DNA of 14,410 nt from Streptomyces sp. NRRL S-340 (GCF_000720185.1 NZ_JOIY01000080.1:1-14410); one strand, 5' to 3'. Shown: positions 1 to 6,101, numbered from the stretch's first letter. Notes: generated by a model from the letters alone, not told the origin. A program made the numbers and translations.

Positions 1-1
1 C

Positions 2-1339
2 CTCCCGGCCCCCCGCCGCCCCGCCTGCGCCCCGCGACGCCTCGGCCTGGTCATCGGCGTACGCAGCAGCCGGCCGCCTGCCGGGGAGGAGACCGCGGAG
101 GCGGTCACGGGGGGCGCGGACACGCAAGGCCCGGGCACGGGCGGCCCGGGCACGGAAGGCCCGGCTGCGAGCGGGGTGGGAACGGAGGGCCCGGTCATGG
201 AGGGCCCGGTCACCGGCACCCCGGTCGCGGACGGCACGGTTGCGGAGGGCCGGGCCGCGGGCGGGGCGGCGAGGGAGGGTGCGGCCATGCAGGGCAGGGT
301 CACGGGCGGCGTTGGCGGCGTGGGCGGCGCGGGCGGGAAGGGCCCGGCCGCGGCGGACCCGGCGGGCGGCGGGCCGGTCACCGGGCAGGCGCGCGCCGGG
401 AGCCAGGACCCGGGGCTGCTCTCCGCGCTGCGCGAGGTCTTCCCCTCGGCGACGGTCCTGCGCACGGACGGGCCCGGCAGCCGTGACGACATCGCGGACT
501 ACGTGGAGGCGCTCATCGGTCCCGGCCCCGGCGGCACCACCGGCTCCGGCGGCACCACCGGCTCCGGCGGCACCACCGGCTCCGCCGTCCGGGCGGGCGT
601 GCGCGAGGCCGCCGTGACGGTCGCCGAGGAGGTGTGGCCCTCGTTCCTCGACGCCCGGCTCGCGGGCGAGCAACTGCGGGCCGCAGCCGATCCGGCCGCG
701 CTGGTCGCCAGCTCCCGGTGGCGCGAGCTGCTGCACGCGGGGACCACCGGACTGCTCCGCCGCGACCTGCTGCTGGCGGAGGCGGAGGGCCTGCCCGCGG
801 AGGTGGCCCTCGCCCTCCTGCGCTCCGGCGCGTTCGCCCTCGGGGCGGGCATCCCCTGGTCGAACGTGTGGCCGACGGTGGCCGGAGCGCTGCTGGGCCG
901 GCCGATCGAGGACCCGGACCGCATGATCGCCACCCTGCTGCGCGGCGGCCTCTCCGGCTACCTGGCCCACGACCACGAGGACGACCGCCTCGTCTACCGC
1001 CCGGCCCACGAACGCCTCGCCGAGATCCTCCGCGACCCCCACCAGAACCTCCTGGCCGGCCCGCAGGACGGGGACGCCGCGCAGGGCGGGGACGTCGCGC
1101 AGGCGGGGGCGACCGCGCAGGCCGGGACCGGCCTGCCGGGTGGGAGCCTCCCGGCGGGGGGCGGCGCCCCGCCGGCCGGGACCGCCGCGCCGGCCGGGAC
1201 CGCCGCGGGGAGTGAAACCCCGCCGGCCCCGCCGGCCCCGCCACCCATGACCACCCCGCCGCCCCAGCCGGCCCTCCCGGCCCCCGCTGCTCCGGCCGCC
1301 GCTCCCGAGCGCACGAGCCCGCGGGAGCAGCCGGCATGA
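2..1339 (+). CDS. STAND-type NTPase, C-terminal part (5' end outside window)
   Basis: The reading frame is open from base 2 with no stop and no convincing start, so the gene begins before the window; 445 residues are visible. RLGLVIGVRSS (bases 38-70) resembles the late NTPase-core strand of STAND ATPases. After about 110 residues of Gly/Pro/Ala/Thr-rich insertion, family-like sequence resumes at LLSALREVF (about 415) and continues through SRDDIADYVEAL, AEEVWPSFLDARL, GIPWSNVWPTVAGALL and RLVYRPAHERLAEILRD (ending near 1037), the typical helical and winged-helix part before a WD40 domain. Walker A and B must lie upstream and cannot be checked. Three in-frame GGTTGS repeats interrupt the domain, and the last 100 residues are a Gln/Gly/Pro/Ala-rich tail. 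The stop overlaps the next start as ATGA, so the two are probably co-translated and act together. The family call is from remembered motifs; the effector domain is unknown. Confidence 0.72.
   Translation, partial: LPAPRRPACAPRRLGLVIGVRSSRPPAGEETAEAVTGGADTQGPGTGGPGTEGPAASGVGTEGPVMEGPVTGTPVADGTVAEGRAAGGAAREGAAMQGRVTGGVGGVGGAGGKGPAAADPAGGGPVTGQARAGSQDPGLLSALREVFPSATVLRTDGPGSRDDIADYVEALIGPGPGGTTGSGGTTGSGGTTGSAVRAGVREAAVTVAEEVWPSFLDARLAGEQLRAAADPAALVASSRWRELLHAGTTGLLRRDLLLAEAEGLPAEVALALLRSGAFALGAGIPWSNVWPTVAGALLGRPIEDPDRMIATLLRGGLSGYLAHDHEDDRLVYRPAHERLAEILRDPHQNLLAGPQDGDAAQGGDVAQAGATAQAGTGLPGGSLPAGGGAPPAGTAAPAGTAAGSETPPAPPAPPPMTTPPPQPALPAPAAPAAAPERTSPREQPA
530..583 (+). repeat. Three perfect 18-bp tandem repeats (GGTTGS x3) inside the NTPase gene
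   Basis: The 18-bp unit GGCGGCACCACCGGCTCC occurs three times without mismatch at 530-547, 548-565 and 566-583. It is in frame and encodes a flexible Gly/Thr/Ser linker between the ADYVEALIGP and VREAAVTVAEEV segments. Confidence 0.97.
1171..1206 (+). repeat. Two perfect 18-bp tandem repeats in the tail of the NTPase gene
   Basis: GCCGGCCGGGACCGCCGC occurs at 1171-1188 and again at 1189-1206, in frame, giving an AGTAAP-like repeat within the low-complexity C-terminal tail. It sits beside a looser Gln/Gly/Asp/Val/Ala repeat at about 1066-1130. Confidence 0.95.
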
Positions 1340-3699
1340 CCAGTGCTGACACGGGCGCCGGTGCCGGGCGCTGGGGTGCGCCCGGGGAGGCGCACCGGCT
1401 CATCGCGAAGGCGCTGGCCAAGCTGGTCACACAGGACCCGGCCGTCCCGCCGCACCCCTATCTGAGCCGGCACCTCGCCGACCACGCCGCGCGCGGTGAC
1501 GTACTCGACGACGCGCACGTGCCGCTCGCCGTGCTGCCCTGGGAGTCCAGCCGGAAGGTCCGCACGCTGCTGCGGCGCACGGGCGACGCCGGGCAGCGGC
1601 AGGAGTGGCTGGAGGCCTGGGCGGGGATCGAGCCCTTCCTCGGTGACGCCGGCCCCGCCTCCCGGCTGACGAGCCTGCACCTCGCGCACCACGCCGCGAC
1701 CCGCCGCCGTACACCGCTGTCGGCCGTGCCCGCGGCGGCGCGGCGGCTGGCGGGTTCGCGCCTCACCCCGCTGTGGAGCGACTGGAGCGCCCCGGACAAC
1801 GTCCTGGCCGTCACGGACACCGTCGTCGAGTCGCTGGCGCACACCACGACGTCGGACGGCCGGCACCTGCTGGTCACCGGCGACAGCCACGGGACGCTGC
1901 GCAGGTGGGAGACGTACGGCGCTCCGGTCGGCGCCCCGTCGCACACGCACGGCGGCGCCCTCCAGCACCTGCTGCCCCTGCCGGACGACCTGCTGCTCTC
2001 CGGCGGCACGGACGGCACCGTGCGGGTGTGGAACAGCGCCCGGGGCCAGCTGCTCTCGGTAGCCGTCCACCGCCCCCGCACCTGGGTCAGCGGCCTCACG
2101 CTGCTCACCCCGGCGGACGGCCCGCCCCGCGTGCTCGTCGCCCACAGCGACGGTCACCTCACGGCACTGGACCCGGTCACCTTCCAGGCCGTCGACGACG
2201 GGGCGGCCCGGCTCCCGTCCCTCGACCCCGCACCGGCGATCGTGACCGGTGTGGGACTGGCGCGGGCGCAGGGCACGGCGCTCGCCGTCGCACAGGGCCG
2301 GTCCGTGCGCGTCTGGCGGCCGGGCCAGGACATCGTCGAGCTGGGCGAGCACGCGGACGAGGTGCGGGCCGTCGTCGACCTGCCCGCCCCGAACCAGTTC
2401 GTGACCTGCGACGACTCGGGGCACATCGGGTTCTGGGACGCGACGGCCGAAGGCGGCACGGTGACGGCGGCGCCGTCCCCCGCCCGGTCGCTCACGGCCC
2501 TGGTGGCCGTCCCGGTGGACGGCGAGCCGGCCGTGGTCTCCGCCGGAGCCGACCACGTCCTGCGGGTGTGGAGCACCGGCAGCTTCCGCACGGTGGGGGG
2601 TCCGCTCGAAGGACACACGGCCGCGCCGCTGGCGCTGACCGCCGTACCGGGCGACGCGCCGCTCGTCGTCTCGGCGGGCGCGGACCGGACCCTGCGCCGC
2701 TGGAGACTGGCGGGGCACGGCAGCCGCCCGGCACCGCAGGTCCGCCGGTCGGTGACCGCCGCGGCGCTGCCGTGCCGGGCGGTGACCGCCGGGCCGCTCC
2801 TGGTCGCCGTGGCCGACGAGGAGGAGGCCGCGCTGTGGAACGCGGACACCGGCGCGCGCGTGAGCCTGCCCGTCGGCGACACCACCGTGACGGCGTTCGC
2901 GTGGACCACGGCCCTGGGCGGGCCCCTGCTGGTCACCGCGCACAGCGACGCGGGCGTGCAGATGTGGTCGGTCGGCCCGCGCGCCGGCCTCGACCTCGCC
3001 GACGCCCCGGCGCGCCGCGGCACCCTGCTGAGCCACAGCCTGCCCGTGCAGACCATGGTGGCCTTCCCGGACGGCGGGCGGACGCTGCTCGCCACCGGCG
3101 GGGCGGACGGCACCCTGAGCCTGTGGGACCTCGGCCGCCAGAGCCGGCTGGCGTGCTGGGACGACCACATGCTGAGCGTCCGGGGCCTGGCCGTGCTGGA
3201 CACCGGGCGGGGCCCGCTCGTCGTCTCGGCCGGGGCGGACGGGACCCTGCGGCGGTGGGACCCCGCCACCGGACCGGTGGGCGCGCCCGTCCACTGCGGC
3301 CAGCAGGGAGTGCACGCCGTGGCCGTCGTACCGGCGGCGCCCGGCGAGCGGGCGCTCGTGGCGTCGGGCGGCGAGGACGGGACCGTACGCCTGTGGGACG
3401 CCCGGACGCTGCGGCCGGACGGTGACGCGCTGGACGCCGCCGACGGGCCGGTCACCGCGCTCACCTGCTTCCCCGGCCCCGCCGGCCGGCCCCACCTGGC
3501 GGCCACCGGGCCCGGCGGTACCGTCCACGTGTGGGACGTCACCGCCCGCTGCCGGGTGACCCGCATCGTGACCGGCAGCCCGCTCGGCGTCCTCCAGGCA
3601 CGGCCGGCCGACGGTACGGATCCGGACGGGCACCCCGTTCTCCTGGTGGCCGGAAAGGCGGGTCTGAGTGTGTTCGAACTGAACCTGGGGGATTACTGA
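1336..3699 (+). CDS. WD40 double-propeller protein with STAND helical arm
   Basis: 787 residues. The start is the ATG of the ATGA overlap, with GGGAG at 1323-1327 as a ribosome binding site 8 nt upstream. Residues 18-150 (EAHRLIAKALAKLV, HPYLSRHLADHAARGDVLDD, further helices) match the helical arm that joins the winged helix to the sensor in STAND proteins. From about 160 to the end there are 14 WD-like blades. Their terminal aromatic or equivalent positions are near 191, 232, 278, 327, 367, 412, 456, 501, 544, 597, 641, 687, 733 and 780; most carry a G-x-D-x-T-[LV]-R-x-W type end, blades 3 and 14 are degenerate. Fourteen fits two seven-bladed propellers. WD40 sensors of this class bind a ligand or protein partner and gate the upstream NTPase. 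Here NTPase and sensor are separate polypeptides. No signal peptide or membrane segment is seen, so a cytosolic location is expected. Confidence 0.9.
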   Translation: MTSADTGAGAGRWGAPGEAHRLIAKALAKLVTQDPAVPPHPYLSRHLADHAARGDVLDDAHVPLAVLPWESSRKVRTLLRRTGDAGQRQEWLEAWAGIEPFLGDAGPASRLTSLHLAHHAATRRRTPLSAVPAAARRLAGSRLTPLWSDWSAPDNVLAVTDTVVESLAHTTTSDGRHLLVTGDSHGTLRRWETYGAPVGAPSHTHGGALQHLLPLPDDLLLSGGTDGTVRVWNSARGQLLSVAVHRPRTWVSGLTLLTPADGPPRVLVAHSDGHLTALDPVTFQAVDDGAARLPSLDPAPAIVTGVGLARAQGTALAVAQGRSVRVWRPGQDIVELGEHADEVRAVVDLPAPNQFVTCDDSGHIGFWDATAEGGTVTAAPSPARSLTALVAVPVDGEPAVVSAGADHVLRVWSTGSFRTVGGPLEGHTAAPLALTAVPGDAPLVVSAGADRTLRRWRLAGHGSRPAPQVRRSVTAAALPCRAVTAGPLLVAVADEEEAALWNADTGARVSLPVGDTTVTAFAWTTALGGPLLVTAHSDAGVQMWSVGPRAGLDLADAPARRGTLLSHSLPVQTMVAFPDGGRTLLATGGADGTLSLWDLGRQSRLACWDDHMLSVRGLAVLDTGRGPLVVSAGADGTLRRWDPATGPVGAPVHCGQQGVHAVAVVPAAPGERALVASGGEDGTVRLWDARTLRPDGDALDAADGPVTALTCFPGPAGRPHLAATGPGGTVHVWDVTARCRVTRIVTGSPLGVLQARPADGTDPDGHPVLLVAGKAGLSVFELNLGDY

Positions 3700-3799
3700 G
3701 GTTCGAGCGCCTTTGCCGGCCCCGGGCCGCCCCAGCGGCGCTCCCCAGGGCGGACGTGCGCCCTCCGGATGCCTCCGCGCCTCCCCCGCGCGCCCCCGT

Positions 3800-3819
3800 G
3801 GGCGGGCCGAAAACCGCCC
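3800..3819 (+). terminator. Candidate hairpin about 100 bp after the WD40 gene
   Basis: GGGCGG (3800-3805) pairs with CCGCCC (3814-3819) around the 8-nt loop GCCGAAAA. There is no T-run, as is usual in Streptomyces. It is the best stem after the WD40 stop, but six G/C pairs can arise by chance at this GC content. Confidence 0.35.
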
Positions 3820-3835
3820 CTGCGGACAGCCGTTG

Positions 3836-3862
3836 CGGGACAATGATCGCTCGAATGTCCCG
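3836..3862. promoter_or_regulatory. Operator-like inverted repeat upstream of the RES gene
   Basis: CGGGACA (3836-3842) and TGTCCCG (3856-3862) are perfect inverted arms separated by 13 bp, so the half-sites are 20 bp apart centre to centre, two helical turns. It lies in a locally A/T-richer patch 300 bp before the RES start. It could be an operator for the Xre-type antitoxin or part of a promoter. No clear -35/-10 pair was found. Confidence 0.3.
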
Positions 3863-4034
3863 TCGGCACATGCACCGGAGCATGGACCGGGCGCGCACCG
3901 GAACATGCGCCGGACACCCCCGCAACCTCCGGCGGGCACACGGGTGGAACACACGGGGCACGTACCGCGCCGGCCGGCGCCCCGCGCACCGGCGGCGCGG
4001 CCCGACGGCAATCAGCGGCCAGCAGCGAGGGTGT

Positions 4035-4139
4035 ATGAACGGCACTTCCCCGGCGGCGACCACCGCCGCCCCCCGGGCGTACCCTCCCGCAGGCCGCCCG
4101 CTCCGCCGTACCGCGCCCGGGGGAAGGGCGACCGCGTGA
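4035..4139 (+). CDS. Possible 34-residue leader ORF overlapping the RES start
   Basis: ATG at 4035 is preceded by GAGGG (4027-4031), a short 3-nt spacing. The 34-codon frame ends in TGA at 4137-4139, overlapping the RES GTG start as GTGA. The product is rich in Ala, Pro, Arg and Thr and matches no family I know. The evidence is only the start signal and the overlap. If real it would couple RES translation to its own; it may equally be chance in high-GC DNA. Confidence 0.25.
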   Translation: MNGTSPAATTAAPRAYPPAGRPLRRTAPGGRATA

Positions 4140-4831
4140 CGCGGCAGGCCGACGAACCGCCCGTGACCCTCGTCCACGGCCCGGAGCGGGGCATGTGGCG
4201 CCTGGGCAAGAGGAGGCAGCCGCTGGCGTACAACAGGCTGGAGCCCGAGACGAGTCAGGGCTCCAGCGCCGGCCGGTTCAGCCTGGCCACCTACGGGATG
4301 CTCTACTGCGCCACCGACCTGGCCGGCTGCTACGCCGAGGCGCTGGCGCGCTTCAGGGTCCACCCGAGGATGCGCGGCCTCATCGGCAACGACTGGGACC
4401 GCCGGCCCAGCACCATGCGGCTCGGACACCTGGCCTCCGGCTGGCGCGAGGACCACGTCCTGGTCCGGGTCGTCCCGCCCAAGGACGCCCGTTTCCTCGA
4501 CGTCGACGCGACCGCGACCCGCGAGGTCCTCATGAAGGAGCTGCACAGCGAACTGAGCGCCTGGGGCGTGGAGAACCGGCTCACCGACGAGCACATCCAC
4601 GGCGGTGACCGCAGGATCGCCCGCCAGATCGCCGCGTGGACGGTGGCCCAGCGGGACCGGACCGGGCACCGGCTGGCCCAGGGCATCGCGTACCGCTCCG
4701 GCTACGGCGGCCGCCAGTGCTGGGCGGTCCTGGAGGACGTCGACCTGGAGGACGCCGAACGCCGCCCCGTCCGCCTGGAGGACCCGGCGCTCCAGGAGAT
4801 CGCCACGGAATACGGCCTGAGACTCTTCTGA
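4136..4831 (+). CDS. RES-domain protein, likely NAD+-degrading toxin
   Basis: 231 residues from GTG 4136, chosen because a purine-rich ribosome binding site (4119-4128) sits 7 nt upstream and family-like sequence begins at PVTLVHGPERGMWRL. The RES signature is present: GRF with Arg47, LYCAT with Tyr57, YAEAL with Glu68, and GIAYRSGY with Ser188 followed by CWAVLED. These correspond to the conserved Arg, Tyr, Glu and Ser of RES toxins such as mycobacterial MbcT, which degrade NAD+ with an ADP-ribosyltransferase-like fold. The protein is cytosolic. Its probable neutralising partner is the Xre/MbcA/ParS-type product at 5646-6047 on the same strand. Usually the antitoxin gene comes first and is adjacent; here the toxin comes first and 814 bp separate them. 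All key residues look intact, so it is probably functional. The substrate is inferred from the family. Confidence 0.85.
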   Translation: MTRQADEPPVTLVHGPERGMWRLGKRRQPLAYNRLEPETSQGSSAGRFSLATYGMLYCATDLAGCYAEALARFRVHPRMRGLIGNDWDRRPSTMRLGHLASGWREDHVLVRVVPPKDARFLDVDATATREVLMKELHSELSAWGVENRLTDEHIHGGDRRIARQIAAWTVAQRDRTGHRLAQGIAYRSGYGGRQCWAVLEDVDLEDAERRPVRLEDPALQEIATEYGLRLF

Positions 4832-4939
4832 CGGCCCCGGAGTACGGCGTATGACTGGCCGGACGGCAGCCCGGAGTACGGCCCGGGACTGGTCTGAGGG
4901 CCGCCCGGATCTCGGCCCGGGACTGGTCTGACGGCCGCC
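4806..4939 (+). repeat. Four imperfect 32-34 bp tandem repeats straddling the RES stop codon
   Basis: Units begin with CGGA at 4806, 4838, 4872 and 4906. Unit 1 is the coding end of the RES gene (EYGLRLF then TGA at 4829-4831). Units 3 and 4 keep a TGA at the same offset of 23 (4895-4897 and 4929-4931) and match each other over 29 bp with one mismatch (4879-4907 versus 4913-4941). Unit 2 is more diverged and has lost the TGA. Unit 3 can fold as CGGCCC (4879-4884) with GGGCCG (4898-4903), a possible weak terminator. The array looks like repeated duplication of the gene's 3' end. Confidence 0.85.
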
Positions 4940-5000
4940 CGCCCCGGCCAACGTGCTGCGCGTCCCGGCTCCGGCGTACGGCCGGGTTCCGACACCCGCC

Positions 5001-5024
5001 TTCCGGTTCCGATTCCGGTTCCGA
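5001..5024. repeat. 12-bp perfect tandem duplication
   Basis: TTCCGGTTCCGA occurs at 5001-5012 and 5013-5024, itself built of alternating TTCCGG/TTCCGA hexamers. Another GGTTCCGA lies just upstream at about 4985. Confidence 0.95.
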
Positions 5025-5229
5025 GGCCCGTCCCGGGGCCGGCGCCCGTACCCCCTGTCGTGCACCGCCCGGCTCCTCGGCCCCGTGCCCGCCACGCGCG
5101 CCCGTCCCGCCCCGCAGCCGCGCGCCGTCCCGCCACGCGGCCGTCGCCCGAAGGAGTGGCGCGGACATCACGCGGCGCCCCCCGTCCACCCGCTTCCTAC
5201 CCACCACCGAACCAGGCAAATCCCCTGGT

Positions 5230-5288
5230 CACCCCTGAATCCACCGGCCCCCGGGCCTTTGCACCCCTGTTTTCCGGAACGAGGGGTG
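5230..5288. promoter_or_regulatory. CACCCCT half-site cluster with 7-13-7 inverted repeat
   Basis: CACCCCT (5262-5268) and AGGGGTG (5282-5288) form perfect inverted arms around 13 bp whose core is the palindrome TTCCGGAA (5272-5279). The same half-site with a following G, CACCCCTG, also occurs at 5230-5237, 32 bp or three helical turns upstream. The geometry equals that of the inverted repeat before the RES gene, although the arm sequences differ. A role as antitoxin or other operator is inference. Confidence 0.35.
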
Positions 5289-5294
5289 GTGGGA

Positions 5295-5316
5295 TTTCCG
5301 GGGGGTTTCCGGGGGG
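5295..5316. repeat. 11-bp perfect tandem duplication
   Basis: TTTCCGGGGGG occurs at 5295-5305 and 5306-5316. The second copy with the following AAA also forms TTTCC-GGGG-GGAAA, a short inverted repeat. It lies just upstream of the candidate -10 box. Confidence 0.95.
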
Positions 5317-5347
5317 AAAGCGGTGGAGTAGCCGGCGCGAGCGAGGG

Positions 5348-5353
5348 TAGACT
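5348..5353 (+). promoter_or_regulatory. Candidate -10 box TAGACT upstream of the antitoxin
   Basis: TAGACT fits the TAnnnT type of -10 seen in Streptomyces. It is embedded in the inverted repeat GAGGG (5343-5347) / CCCTC (5355-5359). No good -35 is visible 16-18 bp upstream. A transcript starting near 5360 would carry the small ORF at 5380 and the antitoxin gene. Confidence 0.35.
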
Positions 5354-5379
5354 TCCCTCAAGACACCCAGGGGGGAGCG

Positions 5380-5658
5380 ATGTTGAGCAGGCGTCCGTTA
5401 CCCACCGACGCGCCGCGACCGACCGTCGACCGGCCGGGCCGCGTGCCCGCGCCGCCGTCCGCGACCGCCCTCACCTCCTCCCGCTCGCCGGTGTCCACCC
5501 GCCTGCGTGAGCCCACCCGCTCACGTGTGCCCACGCGCCTGGCCGCACCGCGGCTCGCGTCCGCGTGTCCCGGGGCAGCGCCACTCACCACCCTCCGCCG
5601 CGGTGTCCGGAACACCGGCCGGTGTGCCGAGGAATCGAGGAGATCATGCAGACCCTGA
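5380..5658 (+). CDS. Possible 92-residue small ORF overlapping the antitoxin start
   Basis: ATG at 5380 follows the strong purine tract GGGGGGAG (5370-5377), though only 2-4 nt away; the in-frame TTG at 5383 would be better spaced. The frame runs to TGA at 5656-5658 and overlaps the antitoxin ATG (5646) by 13 bp. The product is rich in Arg, Pro, Ser, Thr and Ala, has no recognisable domain, and reads like translated GC-rich noise. It may be a leader that couples antitoxin translation, or not coding. The whole stretch 5354-5645 is otherwise the antitoxin 5' leader. Confidence 0.28.
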   Translation: MLSRRPLPTDAPRPTVDRPGRVPAPPSATALTSSRSPVSTRLREPTRSRVPTRLAAPRLASACPGAAPLTTLRRGVRNTGRCAEESRRSCRP

Positions 5659-6047
5659 CCGACCCGGAGAGCCGGACCGACCGGGAGACCGAGGCCACCG
5701 CCCACGCCGGTACGGTGCAGGCCTCCACCGCGGCCATCGCGCGCTTCCTGCAGGACAACTTCGGCCAGCGGCTCACGGCGTTCATCGCGGGCATCGAGGA
5801 CCCCAAGCAGGTCGGCAAGTGGTGCAGCGGCCAGAACAGTCCGCGCATCGACTCCGAACTGCGCCTGCGCGCCGCCTACCAGGTCTTCCAGATGATCACC
5901 CTCGCCGAGAACTGTCACACGGCGAGAGCCTGGATGATCGGGATGAACCCGCAGCTGGAGGACGACTCACCGGTCCAGGCCATCGCCGAGGACCGGCACA
6001 AGGACGCCATGGCAGCCGCGCGTTCGTACCTCAAGGGCGATCTCTGA
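5646..6047 (+). CDS. Xre/MbcA/ParS-type antitoxin, partner of RES toxin
   Basis: 133 residues from ATG 5646, with GAGGAG (5637-5642) and GAGGAA (5629-5634) upstream; the in-frame GTG at 5565 gives an unlikely Pro/Arg/His-rich extension. Residues 39-68 (FGQRLTAFIAGIEDPK then QVGKWCSGQNSPR) look like an Xre helix-turn-helix. Residues 71-130, with ARAWMIGMNPQLEDDSPVQA followed by a final helix AMAAARSYL, match the toxin-binding domain of Xre/MbcA/ParS antitoxins (DUF2384 type). Such proteins bind and block RES toxins and often repress their own operon. The RES gene lies upstream on the same strand, not directly joined, so this gene probably has its own promoter. The closing hairpin at 6059-6086 ends it against the convergent GH2 gene. 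Confidence 0.8.
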   Translation: MQTLTDPESRTDRETEATAHAGTVQASTAAIARFLQDNFGQRLTAFIAGIEDPKQVGKWCSGQNSPRIDSELRLRAAYQVFQMITLAENCHTARAWMIGMNPQLEDDSPVQAIAEDRHKDAMAAARSYLKGDL

Positions 6048-6055
6048 CCACGCGA

Positions 6056-6095
6056 GCAGGGGCCGGCCACCACGGTGACCGGCCCCCGCCCCTGC
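6056..6095. terminator. Strong bidirectional hairpin between convergent genes
   Basis: GGGGCCGG (6059-6066) pairs with CCGGCCCC (6079-6086); inside, CACC (6068-6071) can also pair with GGTG (6074-6077) beyond one mismatch. A competing stem GCAGGGGC (6056-6063) / GCCCCTGC (6088-6095) overlaps it. It fills the 54-bp gap between the antitoxin stop and the GH2 stop, as expected for a shared terminator. Confidence 0.75.
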
Positions 6096-6101
6096 CCCTT
6101 G

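Larger units (their letters stand above)
3700..4034. other. Gap between WD40 and RES genes
   Basis: No convincing gene is seen on either strand; open frames through here have shadow-like composition. It holds a candidate hairpin at 3800-3819, an operator-like inverted repeat at 3836-3862 and, at its right end, the ribosome binding site of a possible 34-codon ORF. Confidence 0.6.
4940..5379. other. Gap between RES repeats and the antitoxin leader
   Basis: No gene is supported here. The stretch holds a perfect 12-bp tandem pair (5001-5024), a cluster of CACCCCT half-sites (5230-5288), a perfect 11-bp tandem pair (5295-5316) and a -10-like TAGACT (5348-5353). It most likely contains the control region of the antitoxin gene. 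Confidence 0.55.

Noticed and set aside
1320..1340. Programmed -1 frameshift joining the NTPase and WD40 frames
   Set aside because: The second frame is -1 relative to the first, but I see no slippery heptamer, and the ATGA overlap with GGGAG explains separate coupled translation.
994..4011. A 1005-codon minus-strand open frame opposite the NTPase/WD40 genes
   Set aside because: It mirrors the real plus-strand genes, has shadow-like Arg/Gly/Pro/Ala composition and no family motif; long antisense frames are expected at this GC content.
3713..4135. An N-terminal extension of the RES protein to an upstream ATG
   Set aside because: The extra 141 residues are Pro/Arg/Ala-rich noise, family similarity begins only after GTG 4136, and that GTG has a suitable ribosome binding site.
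4806..4939. CRISPR array
   Set aside because: The units are contiguous and imperfect with no unique spacers, and no cas gene is present; the same applies to the other tandem repeats.
5566..5572. A TGTCCCG half-site in the antitoxin leader matching the arm before the RES gene
   Set aside because: Only one arm is present, without the 13-bp-spaced partner; a single 7-mer is not informative in this sequence.
5565..5645. GTG 5565 as the antitoxin start
   Set aside because: The added 27 residues are Pro/Arg/His-rich and unlike the family; ATG 5646 has two GAGGA-type sites just upstream.
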